DNA from: Pseudomonas sp. Irchel s3f7
Lineage (GTDB): Bacteria > Pseudomonadota > Gammaproteobacteria > Pseudomonadales > Pseudomonadaceae
DNA length: 64,000 nt
Assembly (NCBI RefSeq): GCF_900187615.1
Contig: NZ_FYDO01000002.1
Coordinates: 186,001 to 250,000, forward strand
Direction: 5' to 3'
Under the pieces are notes generated by a model. That model saw only the letters and a list, made by a program, of their open reading frames with translations, did no database searches and was not told where the DNA came from. Shown piece after piece: positions 9,575 to 17,981 of this stretch. Position 1 is the stretch's first letter. Each line of letters starts with the position of its first letter. The position numbers and the translations under genes were made by a program.

Positions 9575-10305
9575 TCGCGTCCCTCGAAAAATCTCACCAC
9601 GTGCCGGATGCGCTTTTTATCGGCTGCATTGAGCCGGGTCCGGTTGCGGTATTGCAGGTAGAAACGCAGGCGCTGGGTCGCTGACAGCTGATACTTGGCG
9701 ACCTTGTCCAGGCATGCCAGGTCCTTGGTAATGCGGTAATTGAGCCAGAAACCCCGCCAGAAATCACCATTGGGGCAATCGATCAGGAACAGTCGGGCCT
9801 GATCGTCGATCAGCAGGTTGCGCCACTTCAGATCGTTATGGGTGAAACGACGGTCATGCATGGTTCGGGTGTACTGGGCCAGCTGGCGGCTGACGGCGTC
9901 GACCCAGGCGCGATCCGCCAGTTTGGGATCGCGCCGTTCGGCCAATGCCGACAGGTCTTCAGTATTGGGTAATTCGCGGGTAATCATCGCACCGCGATCG
10001 TACGCCGCGCCGCGTCGTTCGAGCCCCCACGCCACCACTTCGGCGGTGGGAATGCCCCACTTGGCGAAGCGCTTGAGGTTTTGCCATTCCATTTTCACTC
10101 GGGGTTTGCCGATATAGCGACGCAACCCCTTGCCGGCGCCCACGTAGCGTTTGACATAGTAATTGACGCCATTGCGCCGCACGCGGATGACCTCGGACAG
10201 CGGATCGCGGGTCAGTCGCTCACCCTGAAGCGAGAACACCGCTTCAAGGCTGCCGAAGTCCACTGCCAGATCGCTGTAAGCCGGTTCCAGTCTCCAACCG
10301 GACAT
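9571..10305 (-). CDS. wapP: LPS-kinase (InaA family) protein, WapP-like
   Basis: A 244-residue LPS core kinase. A nucleotide-binding lysine lies in VNYYVKRYVGAGKG, the catalytic loop is FTHNDLKWRNLLI (about residue 160), and the metal-binding Asp is in LFLIDCPNGDF. These are the canonical features of the WaaP/RIO kinase fold, so ATP-dependent phosphorylation of core heptose is likely. Start ATG at 10305 overlaps the waaP stop by one base. The name follows the order in P. aeruginosa (PA5008). Confidence 0.84.
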   Translation of the reverse strand: MSGWRLEPAYSDLAVDFGSLEAVFSLQGERLTRDPLSEVIRVRRNGVNYYVKRYVGAGKGLRRYIGKPRVKMEWQNLKRFAKWGIPTAEVVAWGLERRGAAYDRGAMITRELPNTEDLSALAERRDPKLADRAWVDAVSRQLAQYTRTMHDRRFTHNDLKWRNLLIDDQARLFLIDCPNGDFWRGFWLNYRITKDLACLDKVAKYQLSATQRLRFYLQYRNRTRLNAADKKRIRHVVRFFEGRE

Positions 10306-11111
10306 CAGAGCGCATCCCCGTATCGCTGTTTTCGGTCGTAGAGCTTGTTCGCCTTGCCTTCGAGCCAGTTCAGCAATCCGGCTTCTTCGCCCAGGATCTG
10401 CCGCAGCGGTCGCTGGAAATAGCCCTTGAGGAAGCGCAGCTTGTCGCGCCGGGTCAGGCCGATGTCCAGTGCGGAAAAGTACAGCGCCGCCAGGTCTTTG
10501 TTGCGCCAGCGCTGGGTGATCGCCGGACGGGTCTGGGCGCGATGCAGGTCGATCACCGAGAGTTTGAAATCATCGGCGGTCACCGGTTTATCGGTGTGCA
10601 GCAGGAAGTGGCAGATGTAGCAGTCGCGGTGATTGACGCCAGCGCGGTGCATCATGCCGGTCATGCGTGCGACTTCGGCGATCAGCGCACGCTTGAGCGT
10701 TGGCTCCGGCGGTTGCTTGATCCAGTTGATGCTGAAATCTTCAAGACTGACGGTTGGCGCCAGTTCTTCGGTGACGATGAACGAATGCTGATCGGCGGGA
10801 TTGCTGCCCTTTTCGCCGTAAGCGACGGCGGTCATGGTCGGCACGCCGGCTTCCTGCAAGCGCTGAATGGCCTTCCACTCCTGGCCTGCGCCGAGTACCG
10901 GCAGCTTGGCGGTGAGCAGGTTCTTGAAGATTTCACCCCAGCCGATGCCACGGTGGATCTTCACGAAAAACCCGCGACCGTTCACCTCGGTACGCAGGGT
11001 TCGGCGCGCTTCAAGCTCGCGGTACACCTCGCCCTGCAAGCCCTCGACTTCGGCGAAGGGGTCACGTCCAGCCCAGAGGCTCTTGAACGGTTCAGCCAGC
11101 ATCAACTTCAT
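10305..11111 (-). CDS. waaP: LPS core heptose(I) kinase WaaP (RfaP)
   Basis: A 268-residue kinase that phosphorylates heptose I of the inner core; in P. aeruginosa it is essential and needed for LPS export. It opens MKLMLAEPFKSLWAGRDPF, has the ATP-binding lysine in GFFVKIHRGIGWGEIFKNLL, the catalytic loop HRDCYICHFLL (Asp163 region) and the Mg-binding LSVIDLHRAQ. The length matches the family (265-268). The ATGA at its start overlaps the waaG stop, so translation is coupled to waaG. Confidence 0.96.
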   Translation of the reverse strand: MKLMLAEPFKSLWAGRDPFAEVEGLQGEVYRELEARRTLRTEVNGRGFFVKIHRGIGWGEIFKNLLTAKLPVLGAGQEWKAIQRLQEAGVPTMTAVAYGEKGSNPADQHSFIVTEELAPTVSLEDFSINWIKQPPEPTLKRALIAEVARMTGMMHRAGVNHRDCYICHFLLHTDKPVTADDFKLSVIDLHRAQTRPAITQRWRNKDLAALYFSALDIGLTRRDKLRFLKGYFQRPLRQILGEEAGLLNWLEGKANKLYDRKQRYGDAL

Positions 11112-12232
11112 TTAGCCTGCTCCGCCAGAATCACATCGGCCGCGTGTTGCGGCATGCTGTAGAGGTCGGCCGTCTCGGCGAAGGCCAGACCATTGCGGCT
11201 CCAGGCCGCCCGTGCCTGAGCGTCATTCAACATGCCGGTCAGGTACTGCGTCAGTTGCGTCTGCTCGAAAGGCTCATCCAGCACCAGGCCAGCGTCAGCC
11301 TCGGCGATGTAATGCGCGTAACCGCAGACCGCGCTCACCAGCACCGGCAACCCGGCGACCAAGGCTTCAAGCAGAACGGTGCCAGTGTTTTCGTTGTACG
11401 CCGGATGAATCAACAGATCGGCACCCAGCAGGAAACGCGGGATATCGCTGCGCCCTTTAAGGAACGTCACGTTGTCGCCCAGCCCCAGCGTCGCACTCTG
11501 CATCTGGAATAATTTGGGGTCGTCCTGGCCAATTACAAACAGGCGAGTGCGTTTCTTCAGATCAGCGGGCAATGCCGCCAACGCCTTGAGGCTTCGATCC
11601 ACGCCCTTGGTCTTGAACCCGGAGCCGATCTGAACCAGCAACAGCTCATCGTCCTTCAGGCTGAATTCGGCACGGAAACCGGCGCGAATTTCGTCGGCAT
11701 CCGCCGGCCGGCGACGGTCCTGGGCGATACCCGGTGGCAGCAAGTGGAAGCGCTCCAGCGGGGTGTCGTAATGCTTGATGAACAGCGGCTGCTGGACTTC
11801 GGAAATCATCAGGACTTCAGTCTTGGCGTCCTTGGCGAACACCGCCCGCTCGTACTCGGCGAAGTGACGATAGCGGCCCCAGCGACGGTACAGCGAATTG
11901 CGCAGGTTCTGCGCCTTGTCTTCGAAACAGCCGTCGGCAGCGTAGTAGACGTCCAGGCCCGGCATCTTGTTGAAGCCAATCAGGCGGTCGACCGGGCGCT
12001 TGGCCAGGTCCGCTTCCATCCACTCGCTGAGCTTTTCGTTGCGTCGATGATTGAAGAACGCCTTGACCGGCGCCACCAGCACTTCGAAGCCCGGCGGCAC
12101 GTCGCCTTCCCAGATCAGCGTGTAGACGCGAATCTGATGGCCGCGCTTCTGGCACTCCAGAGCGATGCGCATGAAATCGCGCTGCAAACCACCAAACGGA
12201 AAGTATTTGTACAGGACAAATGCCAATTGCAT
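11108..12232 (-). CDS. waaG: LPS core glucosyl/GalN transferase WaaG (RfaG)
   Basis: A 374-residue GT4-type transferase that adds the first hexose of the outer core onto heptose II. It begins MQLAFVLYKYFPFGGLQRDF, the WaaG hallmark, and carries the donor-site segment HPAYNENTGTVLLEALVAGLPVL around residues 275-298. A middle region VDVYYAADGCFEDKA is also typical. In Pseudomonas the transferred sugar is galactosamine by literature; the sequence alone does not tell. The start overlaps the waaC stop by one base. Confidence 0.95.
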   Translation of the reverse strand: MQLAFVLYKYFPFGGLQRDFMRIALECQKRGHQIRVYTLIWEGDVPPGFEVLVAPVKAFFNHRRNEKLSEWMEADLAKRPVDRLIGFNKMPGLDVYYAADGCFEDKAQNLRNSLYRRWGRYRHFAEYERAVFAKDAKTEVLMISEVQQPLFIKHYDTPLERFHLLPPGIAQDRRRPADADEIRAGFRAEFSLKDDELLLVQIGSGFKTKGVDRSLKALAALPADLKKRTRLFVIGQDDPKLFQMQSATLGLGDNVTFLKGRSDIPRFLLGADLLIHPAYNENTGTVLLEALVAGLPVLVSAVCGYAHYIAEADAGLVLDEPFEQTQLTQYLTGMLNDAQARAAWSRNGLAFAETADLYSMPQHAADVILAEQAK

Positions 12233-13293
12233 CAGCGCAGCTCCTCAGCCAGTAACAACGTGCTCAGTCGGCTGGCGACACGCTCGGGATTCAGACGCGT
12301 GAAGCACAGGGGCCACTCGCGCTTCAGGTCAAACTGACGGGCATCTTCGGCCGTCGGTTGATAGGTGCATTTCTTTTGCAGGCATGGCGAGCAAGGGAAA
12401 TCGCTGGCCAGGTGGATCTGCGATTTGCCGTAGGCGCCGGTCAGGCCCGGATTGGTCGGGCCGAACAGTGACAGTGTCGGCACGTCCAGCGCGGCGGCCA
12501 GATGACCGAGGCCGGTGTCCACCGCGACGCAGGCCTGTGCGCCTGCCAGCACCTTGCCGACACCGGCCAGGTTCAGCTTCGGCAGGACTTCGGCGTGCTT
12601 GAAGCCTGCCGCAATGCGCTCGGCACGGGCCTTCTCCGCCGGATTGCCCCACGGCAGTTTCACGCCCACACCGAGATAACCGACACGCTCGGTCAGCTCG
12701 CGCCAGTAGGCTTCGGGCCAGTGTTTGGTGTCCCAGGTAGTGCCGTGCAAAAACAGCACGTAGGGATTCTTGCGCGGCAACTCGACCAGACGTTCGACGC
12801 TCAAACCGTAATCGCCCAGGCCTTTGGGCAAGTCATAGCCCAGCGCGATGGCGAACAACTGACGAACCCGCTCCACTGCGTGCTGACCACGGGCAACCGC
12901 CAGACGCCGATCGTAGAAGCGTGCCGCGATCGGTTCGCGGGCCGAACTCTTGTCGAACCCGGCCACCGGCGCTTTGACGTAACGGGTCAGCCAGGCACTT
13001 TTCAGAAGCCCCTGAGCGTCGATCACCAGATCGTATTTTGTGGCGCGAATGCTTTGCTTGAAGCGTTTCCACTCACCACTCTTGATGGTTTGCCAGATGT
13101 TCTTGCGCCAGCGACGGATCGCCACCGGAATCACCTTGCCCACGGCCGGGTGCCAGGTCGGGATTTCGGCGAAGCCCTCTTCCACCACCCAGTCGAACTG
13201 AATGCCGGGAATGGCCCGCGCCGCGTCGGTCAGCGCCGGCAACGCGTGAATCACGTCGCCCAGCGATGAAGTCTTGATCAACAGAACGCGCAA
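12232..13293 (-). CDS. waaC: LPS heptosyltransferase I WaaC (RfaC)
   Basis: A 353-residue GT9 enzyme that moves L-glycero-D-manno-heptose from ADP-heptose to Kdo2-lipid A. It opens MRVLLIKTSSLGDVIHALPALTDA, the heptosyltransferase signature, and the donor site contains VDTGLGHLAAALDVPTLSLFGPTNP near residue 260. The start codon is TTG (13293-13291), one base after the waaF TAG; there is no alternative ATG that keeps the conserved N-terminus. Cytosolic, working next to WaaF. Confidence 0.96.
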   Translation of the reverse strand: MRVLLIKTSSLGDVIHALPALTDAARAIPGIQFDWVVEEGFAEIPTWHPAVGKVIPVAIRRWRKNIWQTIKSGEWKRFKQSIRATKYDLVIDAQGLLKSAWLTRYVKAPVAGFDKSSAREPIAARFYDRRLAVARGQHAVERVRQLFAIALGYDLPKGLGDYGLSVERLVELPRKNPYVLFLHGTTWDTKHWPEAYWRELTERVGYLGVGVKLPWGNPAEKARAERIAAGFKHAEVLPKLNLAGVGKVLAGAQACVAVDTGLGHLAAALDVPTLSLFGPTNPGLTGAYGKSQIHLASDFPCSPCLQKKCTYQPTAEDARQFDLKREWPLCFTRLNPERVASRLSTLLLAEELR

Positions 13294-13294
13294 A

Positions 13295-14329
13295 CTATTT
13301 GACCTCGACCACAGTGCCCTGCAACCGCTGCAAGGCTTCGTTCACCGCTTGCGGCATCAGTTGGCGCAAGCAGTTGTAATGGCCGAAACGGCAGGTGCGA
13401 TCGAAGCACGGGCTGCACTCGATGCCCAGGCGAACGACTTCGACGTGCTCGGCCAGCGGCGGCGTGAAACCTGGCGACGTCGAACCGTAGACCGCAACCA
13501 GCGGGCGGTTCAGCGCGGCGGCGACGTGCATCAGGCCGGAATCGTTGGACACCACCGCATCGGCGCAGGACATCAGGTCGATGGCTTCGGCCAGCGAGGT
13601 GCCGCCGCTGAGGTTGACCGACTCTTCACGCAGGCCGGGAATCAGCCGCGCGCGGATGTCTTCGCCCACGGCGTGGTCGTTTTTCGAACCGAACAGCCAG
13701 ACTTGCCAGCCCTCGCGGATTTTCGCTTCCGCCACTTTCGCGTAATGCTCGGACGGCCAACGCTTGGATTCGCCGAACTCGGCGCCGGGGCACAGCACCA
13801 ACACCGGGCGATCGAGGGTCAAGCCGAACTTGGCCAGTGCCGCCTCGCGGGTGACCGGGTCGATTTGCAGCGTCGGGCGCGGGTACGGTGTTGGCAGCTC
13901 GACACCTGGCTCGAAAGCGAGCGCCATAAAGCGCTCGATCATCAGCGGATAACGGTCTTTGTCCAGCGTGCGCACATCATTAAGCAGGCCGTAACGGAAC
14001 TCGCCACGCCAGCCGGTGCGTTTCGGGATGCCAGCAAAGAACGGCACCAGCGCCGATTTCAAGGAGTTTGGCAACAGGATCGCCTGATCGTACTGACCGG
14101 CCAGGGATTTGCCGATGCGCCGACGCGTGGCTAATTCGAGTGCGCCATGGCCGAGCGGGAAGCTCAAGGCCTGGCGAACTTCGGGCATGCGCTCAAGAAT
14201 CGGCCGGCTCCACTCGGGGGCCAGCACGTCGATTTCGCATTGCGGGTGGCGCTGTTTGAGACACTGAAAGAGTGTCTGCGCCATCACCATGTCACCGACC
14301 CAACTGGGCCCAACGATCAGAATTTTCAT
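13295..14329 (-). CDS. waaF: LPS heptosyltransferase II WaaF (RfaF)
   Basis: A 344-residue GT9 enzyme adding the second heptose of the inner core. It begins MKILIVGPSWVGDMVMAQTL, as WaaF proteins do, and has the donor motif SNDSGLMHVAAALNRPLVAVYGSTSP near residue 250 and a CSPCFDRTCRFGHYNCL C-terminus. An in-frame ATG at 14437 would add 36 residues of non-family sequence, so ATG at 14329, behind GGAAACC, is preferred. It is the first gene of the visible core operon. In P. aeruginosa ilvE lies between waaF and glnE; here that interval is only 328 non-coding bases. Confidence 0.96.
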   Translation of the reverse strand: MKILIVGPSWVGDMVMAQTLFQCLKQRHPQCEIDVLAPEWSRPILERMPEVRQALSFPLGHGALELATRRRIGKSLAGQYDQAILLPNSLKSALVPFFAGIPKRTGWRGEFRYGLLNDVRTLDKDRYPLMIERFMALAFEPGVELPTPYPRPTLQIDPVTREAALAKFGLTLDRPVLVLCPGAEFGESKRWPSEHYAKVAEAKIREGWQVWLFGSKNDHAVGEDIRARLIPGLREESVNLSGGTSLAEAIDLMSCADAVVSNDSGLMHVAAALNRPLVAVYGSTSPGFTPPLAEHVEVVRLGIECSPCFDRTCRFGHYNCLRQLMPQAVNEALQRLQGTVVEVK

Positions 14330-14348
14330 GTGGTTTCCATAAACGAAC

Positions 14349-14370
14349 CGGGGAGGCCTACGCCTCCCCG
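14349..14370. other. Perfect hairpin upstream of waaF
   Basis: CGGGGAGGC and GCCTCCCCG form a perfect nine-base stem with a CTAC loop, 20 bases upstream of the waaF start. No run of T follows on either strand, so it is not a textbook terminator; it may structure the waaF leader or be a decayed terminator of a lost upstream gene. The remainder of the waaF-glnE gap (14371-14479) shows nothing recognisable. Confidence 0.6.
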
Positions 14371-14479
14371 CCTCGAAAATCCAGCACCTGCGGGGGGTGA
14401 ACCGCCAGGTCATTTGGACGAGCCGGTTGGGGCTCATCGGATCAATTCAATACACAATCACGTCAGTCAGCATAAATCC

Positions 14480-14611
14480 TGTGGCGAGGGAGCTTGCTCC
14501 CGCTGGGCTGCGCAGCAGCCCCAAAACCTGCCACCGCATTCTCATCTGACTGACCGCACAAGCTGATTTGGGAGCGCTTCGCGCTCCAGCGGGAGCAAGC
14601 TCCCTCGCCAC
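14480..14611. repeat. REPIN (GTGGCGAGGGAGC type) between waaF and glnE
   Basis: TGTGGCGAGGGAGCTTGCTC at the left end is mirrored by GAGCAAGCTCCCTCGCCACA at the right end, so the pair can fold into a long hairpin. A further internal hairpin GGGAGCGCTTCGCGCTCC lies near 14571. A fragment of the second REP type (GCTCGCTCCTACAGG) follows directly at 14615-14629. These are mobile but transposase-free elements dispersed by RAYT enzymes in Pseudomonas. Confidence 0.9.
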
Positions 14612-14657
14612 AAAAGCTCGCTCCTACAGGGGATATTGGCGTATCAAATATCCCGTT

Positions 14658-17597
14658 TCAGCTTAACCCCAACTCACGCCAGATCCGCATGACCTGCCGC
14701 CGCTCGTCCGCGAACTGATCACCCGGTATGACGCCGACGTCCTTCTGCAAGGCCTGCCGGTGGGCAGCGGAACGGTAAGCTTTATAAGCTTCACGTAGCA
14801 GACTGGCATCTTCGACGGGCAACAACCCTTCGTGCTCCAGCTCTTCCAGAATGCGGATGTTATCTGTCCAGCGCAGCAATGGCGGGTGCGTTTGCGACCA
14901 CGCCAGGGCCGCGTATTGCACCATAAATTCAATATCGACGATACCTCCGGCGTCCTGCTTGAGGTCGAAGGGCGCCGCGGCTTCGAAGGCATTTGCACCG
15001 GTTCCGGCTGCGGTGCCCTTGCTGCCGAGGTTCTCGCGCATTTTGGCGCGCATCTCGCTGACCTCTTGGCGCAGGGTCGGCAAGTCACGCGGCTTGCCCA
15101 GTACCGCGGCGCGGACTTTCTCGAACGCCTGGCCGACATCCTGACTGCCCACCAACACCCGCGCCCGTACCAAGGCCTGATGCTCCCATGTCCATGCTTC
15201 ACTTTCTTGATAGCGCGCAAACGCCCCCAGCGAACTCACCAAAAGACCCGATGCCCCGGACGGTCGCAGGCGCATGTCCACTTCATACAACTGGCCGGAG
15301 TTGGTCTGCGCCGTCAGCAAGTGAATGATGCGCTGGCCCAGACGGGTGAAGAATTGCGCGCCATCGATAGGCTTGGGCCCATCGGTTTCCGCCTGCGGAT
15401 CGCCGTCGTGGATGAACACCAGGTCCAGGTCCGAACCATGCCCGAGTTCCAGGCCACCGACTTTCCCATAACCGACAATAATGAAGCCCGGATCGCACAC
15501 GGTCCCGTCGGGGCGCATCGGCGAACCGTACTTGGCCACCGTTTGCCGCCAGGCCAGGGCCATCACTTGTTCGAGGATCGCTTCGGCAAGCCACGTCAGG
15601 TAGTCGCTGACCTTCATCAGCGGCAGGCTGCCGGCGATTTCCGAAGCGGCGACCCGCAAGCGGTGCGCCAGTTTGAAATGGCGCAGGGCTTCCATTTGCT
15701 GCTCCAGATCGTCTTCGGGAATGCGCGTCAAACGCTCGCGCAGTTCGGCGGCCAGTTCCGGCGCCAACGGCGGCTTGAACAGTCGGCCTTCGTTGAGCAA
15801 CTCGTCGAGCAACAGCGGGAAGCGCGTGATTTGTTCAGCGATCCACGGGCTGGCGGCGCACAAGGTCAGCAAGCGCCGCAACGCACCGGGATTTTCGGTC
15901 AGCAAGACGAGGTACGCCGAACGACGCGCCACCGCTTCCACCAGTGGCAGCACTCGCTCCAGCACCAGGTCCGGGTTGGCGTGCTCCACGGCCTGGGCCA
16001 GCAAACGCGGAATAAAGGCATCGAGACGCTCGCGCCCCAGTCGCTGCATGGCGCGCAATTGCGGACTGCCGCGCAGACCGGCCAGCGCCTTCAGCGCCTT
16101 CGGCGCATCGACGAACCCGCCCTCTTCCAATTGACGGCAGGCGGCCTCTTCATCCTGGGCCTCTTCCCACAGCGGCAACCATTCTCCGCCCACCACCACT
16201 TCGCTTTCGGCACCTTCCTCTTCGTCGGGATCGGCGATCACCTGAGCGAAGTGCCAAGCCACGCGGCCACGCCAGAACATCAGTTTTTCGTGGAAGGCTT
16301 CCCAGTCGGCGAAACCGAGCATGAACGCAATACGCGCCTGATCCTGCTCACCATCCGGCAGCATTTGGGTCTGGCGGTCGGCAATCGCCTGGATCGCGTG
16401 TTCGGTGTAACGCAGGAATTCGTAACCTTCACGCAGTTCGCTGATCACCGCTGGCGGCAGATAGCCCTGCCCTTCCAGTGTGCTCAGTACTTTTAATAGA
16501 GGGCGCTGCTGCAAGCTCAAGTCGCGGCCGCCGTGAATCAGCTGGAACGCCTGGGCGATGAACTCCACTTCACGGATACCGCCCGAACCGAGTTTGATGT
16601 TGTCGGCCATGCCCTTGCGCCGGACTTCCTGCTGGATCAGCTGCTTCATGGTGCGCAGCGCTTCGATGGCCGAGAAGTCCAGGTAACGCCGGTAAACGAA
16701 AGGTCGCAGCATGTCTTGCAGTTGCGCGCCGGCCACCTGGTCGCCCGCCACCACCCGCGATTTGATCATCGCGTAGCGTTCCCAGTCGCGGCCCTGGTCC
16801 TGGTAATACTGCTCCAGCGCGTTGAAGCTCAGCACCAACGCGCCCGCCGAACCGTAGGGGCGCAAACGCATGTCGACGCGAAACACAAAACCGTCGACGG
16901 TCATCGGGTCCAGCGCCTTGATCAGACGCTGGCCGAGCCGGATGAAAAACTCCTGGTTATCCAGCGAGCGTTTGACGCCAACCGTTTCGCCGCCCTCGGG
17001 GTAGGCGAAAATCAAGTCGATGTCCGACGACAGGTTCAGCTCCACGGCGCCCAGCTTGCCCATGCCGAGGACGACCATCTGCTGCGGCTCGCCGCTGCGC
17101 CGGCCGGTCGGGACGCCGAATTGCTCGCAATGACGCGCGTACAACCATTGGTATGCCTGGTCGATACTGGCATCGGCCATGTCCGACAGATCGCGACAGG
17201 TCTGGACCAGGTCGGCCTGACGGGTCAGGTCGCGCCAGATGATCCGCACCTGATGGCGCGCACGCTGGCGGCGCAGTGCGCGGCCGAGCTGGTCGTCGGT
17301 TTCGGCGGCGCTCACTGCGGCTGCAATCTGTGCACACAATTCGCCGGGGGCAAAACTGCGGTCCAGTTCGCCGGACTGCACCAGCGCCAGCAACATCAAA
17401 GGGTCACGCACGCTCTGTTCAATGACGAAGTCGCTGGCGGCGGTCACGCGGGCAAATTGCGCCCAACGCTCTGGCGTCCAGGCCGACAGGCCGTGGTCAT
17501 CATCGAGCGCGGCGACGGCGGTACGGAACGACTGTTCGGCACGGGTGACAAACGGCAGGAGAATGCCAGGCAGTTCAGCAAGCGAAGGGAGGCTCAT
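14658..17597 (-). CDS. glnE: Bifunctional glutamine synthetase adenylyltransferase/adenylyl-removing enzyme
   Basis: A 979-residue protein with two nucleotidyltransferase domains. The N-terminal adenylyl-removing domain has VLGMGKLGAVELNLSSDIDL near residue 170-190; the C-terminal adenylyl-transfer domain has VGYGKVGGLELGHGSDLDLV near residue 700. GlnE attaches AMP to, or strips it from, glutamine synthetase in response to PII, tuning ammonia assimilation. Length and domain order match the family. An AAGGAT stretch precedes the ATG at 17597. It is divergent from aceE and sits between waaF and aceE as in P. putida. Confidence 0.97.
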   Translation of the reverse strand: MSLPSLAELPGILLPFVTRAEQSFRTAVAALDDDHGLSAWTPERWAQFARVTAASDFVIEQSVRDPLMLLALVQSGELDRSFAPGELCAQIAAAVSAAETDDQLGRALRRQRARHQVRIIWRDLTRQADLVQTCRDLSDMADASIDQAYQWLYARHCEQFGVPTGRRSGEPQQMVVLGMGKLGAVELNLSSDIDLIFAYPEGGETVGVKRSLDNQEFFIRLGQRLIKALDPMTVDGFVFRVDMRLRPYGSAGALVLSFNALEQYYQDQGRDWERYAMIKSRVVAGDQVAGAQLQDMLRPFVYRRYLDFSAIEALRTMKQLIQQEVRRKGMADNIKLGSGGIREVEFIAQAFQLIHGGRDLSLQQRPLLKVLSTLEGQGYLPPAVISELREGYEFLRYTEHAIQAIADRQTQMLPDGEQDQARIAFMLGFADWEAFHEKLMFWRGRVAWHFAQVIADPDEEEGAESEVVVGGEWLPLWEEAQDEEAACRQLEEGGFVDAPKALKALAGLRGSPQLRAMQRLGRERLDAFIPRLLAQAVEHANPDLVLERVLPLVEAVARRSAYLVLLTENPGALRRLLTLCAASPWIAEQITRFPLLLDELLNEGRLFKPPLAPELAAELRERLTRIPEDDLEQQMEALRHFKLAHRLRVAASEIAGSLPLMKVSDYLTWLAEAILEQVMALAWRQTVAKYGSPMRPDGTVCDPGFIIVGYGKVGGLELGHGSDLDLVFIHDGDPQAETDGPKPIDGAQFFTRLGQRIIHLLTAQTNSGQLYEVDMRLRPSGASGLLVSSLGAFARYQESEAWTWEHQALVRARVLVGSQDVGQAFEKVRAAVLGKPRDLPTLRQEVSEMRAKMRENLGSKGTAAGTGANAFEAAAPFDLKQDAGGIVDIEFMVQYAALAWSQTHPPLLRWTDNIRILEELEHEGLLPVEDASLLREAYKAYRSAAHRQALQKDVGVIPGDQFADERRQVMRIWRELGLS

Positions 17598-17803
17598 GGT
17601 CTATCCTTGATCGGCGTGCAACGGGCTGCATGTAGTGGATTTCGAAAACCCACTACCTGATGGAGTGTCGAACAAAAGTTAGAAATAGCTGAAATTTCTT
17701 TGTTTTTGGCAGCCAGCATCAAGCTTTCACCTATTCGAGTTGGAAAAAGACCAACCTTAACGATTATTCTCACAACGCAGCCGGGGGCCCCAAGCCGCTC
17801 ATC

Positions 17804-17870
17804 TGTAGTTTTACTACTCGTATATACATTACCAAGGCTGAAATGCCGGAAGATTTGTAGTAAAACTACA
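17804..17870. promoter_or_regulatory. Pair of identical dyad operators upstream of aceE
   Basis: GTAGT-TTT-ACTAC (17805-17817) and GTAGT-AAA-ACTAC (17857-17869) are two perfect dyads; extended by one base each they are also exact 14-base inverted repeats of one another. The spacing between centres is 52 bases. The half-site geometry GT-N3-AC with flanking TA is the core recognised by FadR-subfamily GntR regulators, the group that includes PdhR. They lie 112-178 bases before the aceE start. Another weaker dyad, GTTGG-N7-CCAAC, is at 17739-17755. A TATACAT stretch between the two sites could be a -10 element. The rest of the 17598-17981 gap shows no gene. Confidence 0.7.
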
Positions 17871-17981
17871 CGCCGCCGGAACAACCTGTCGGCAAATCCA
17901 AGAATTCAAAACGTCTGCCCACAAGGCCAGTCGCTAACTCAGGCAACCGATTCTGGTAGCCTTTCCGCCCTGGAGCAAGCC

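Noticed and set aside
14330..14657. ilvE between waaF and glnE as in P. aeruginosa
   Set aside because: The interval is 328 bases of REPIN and hairpin sequence with no coding frame; other Pseudomonas also lack ilvE here, so its absence is not remarkable.
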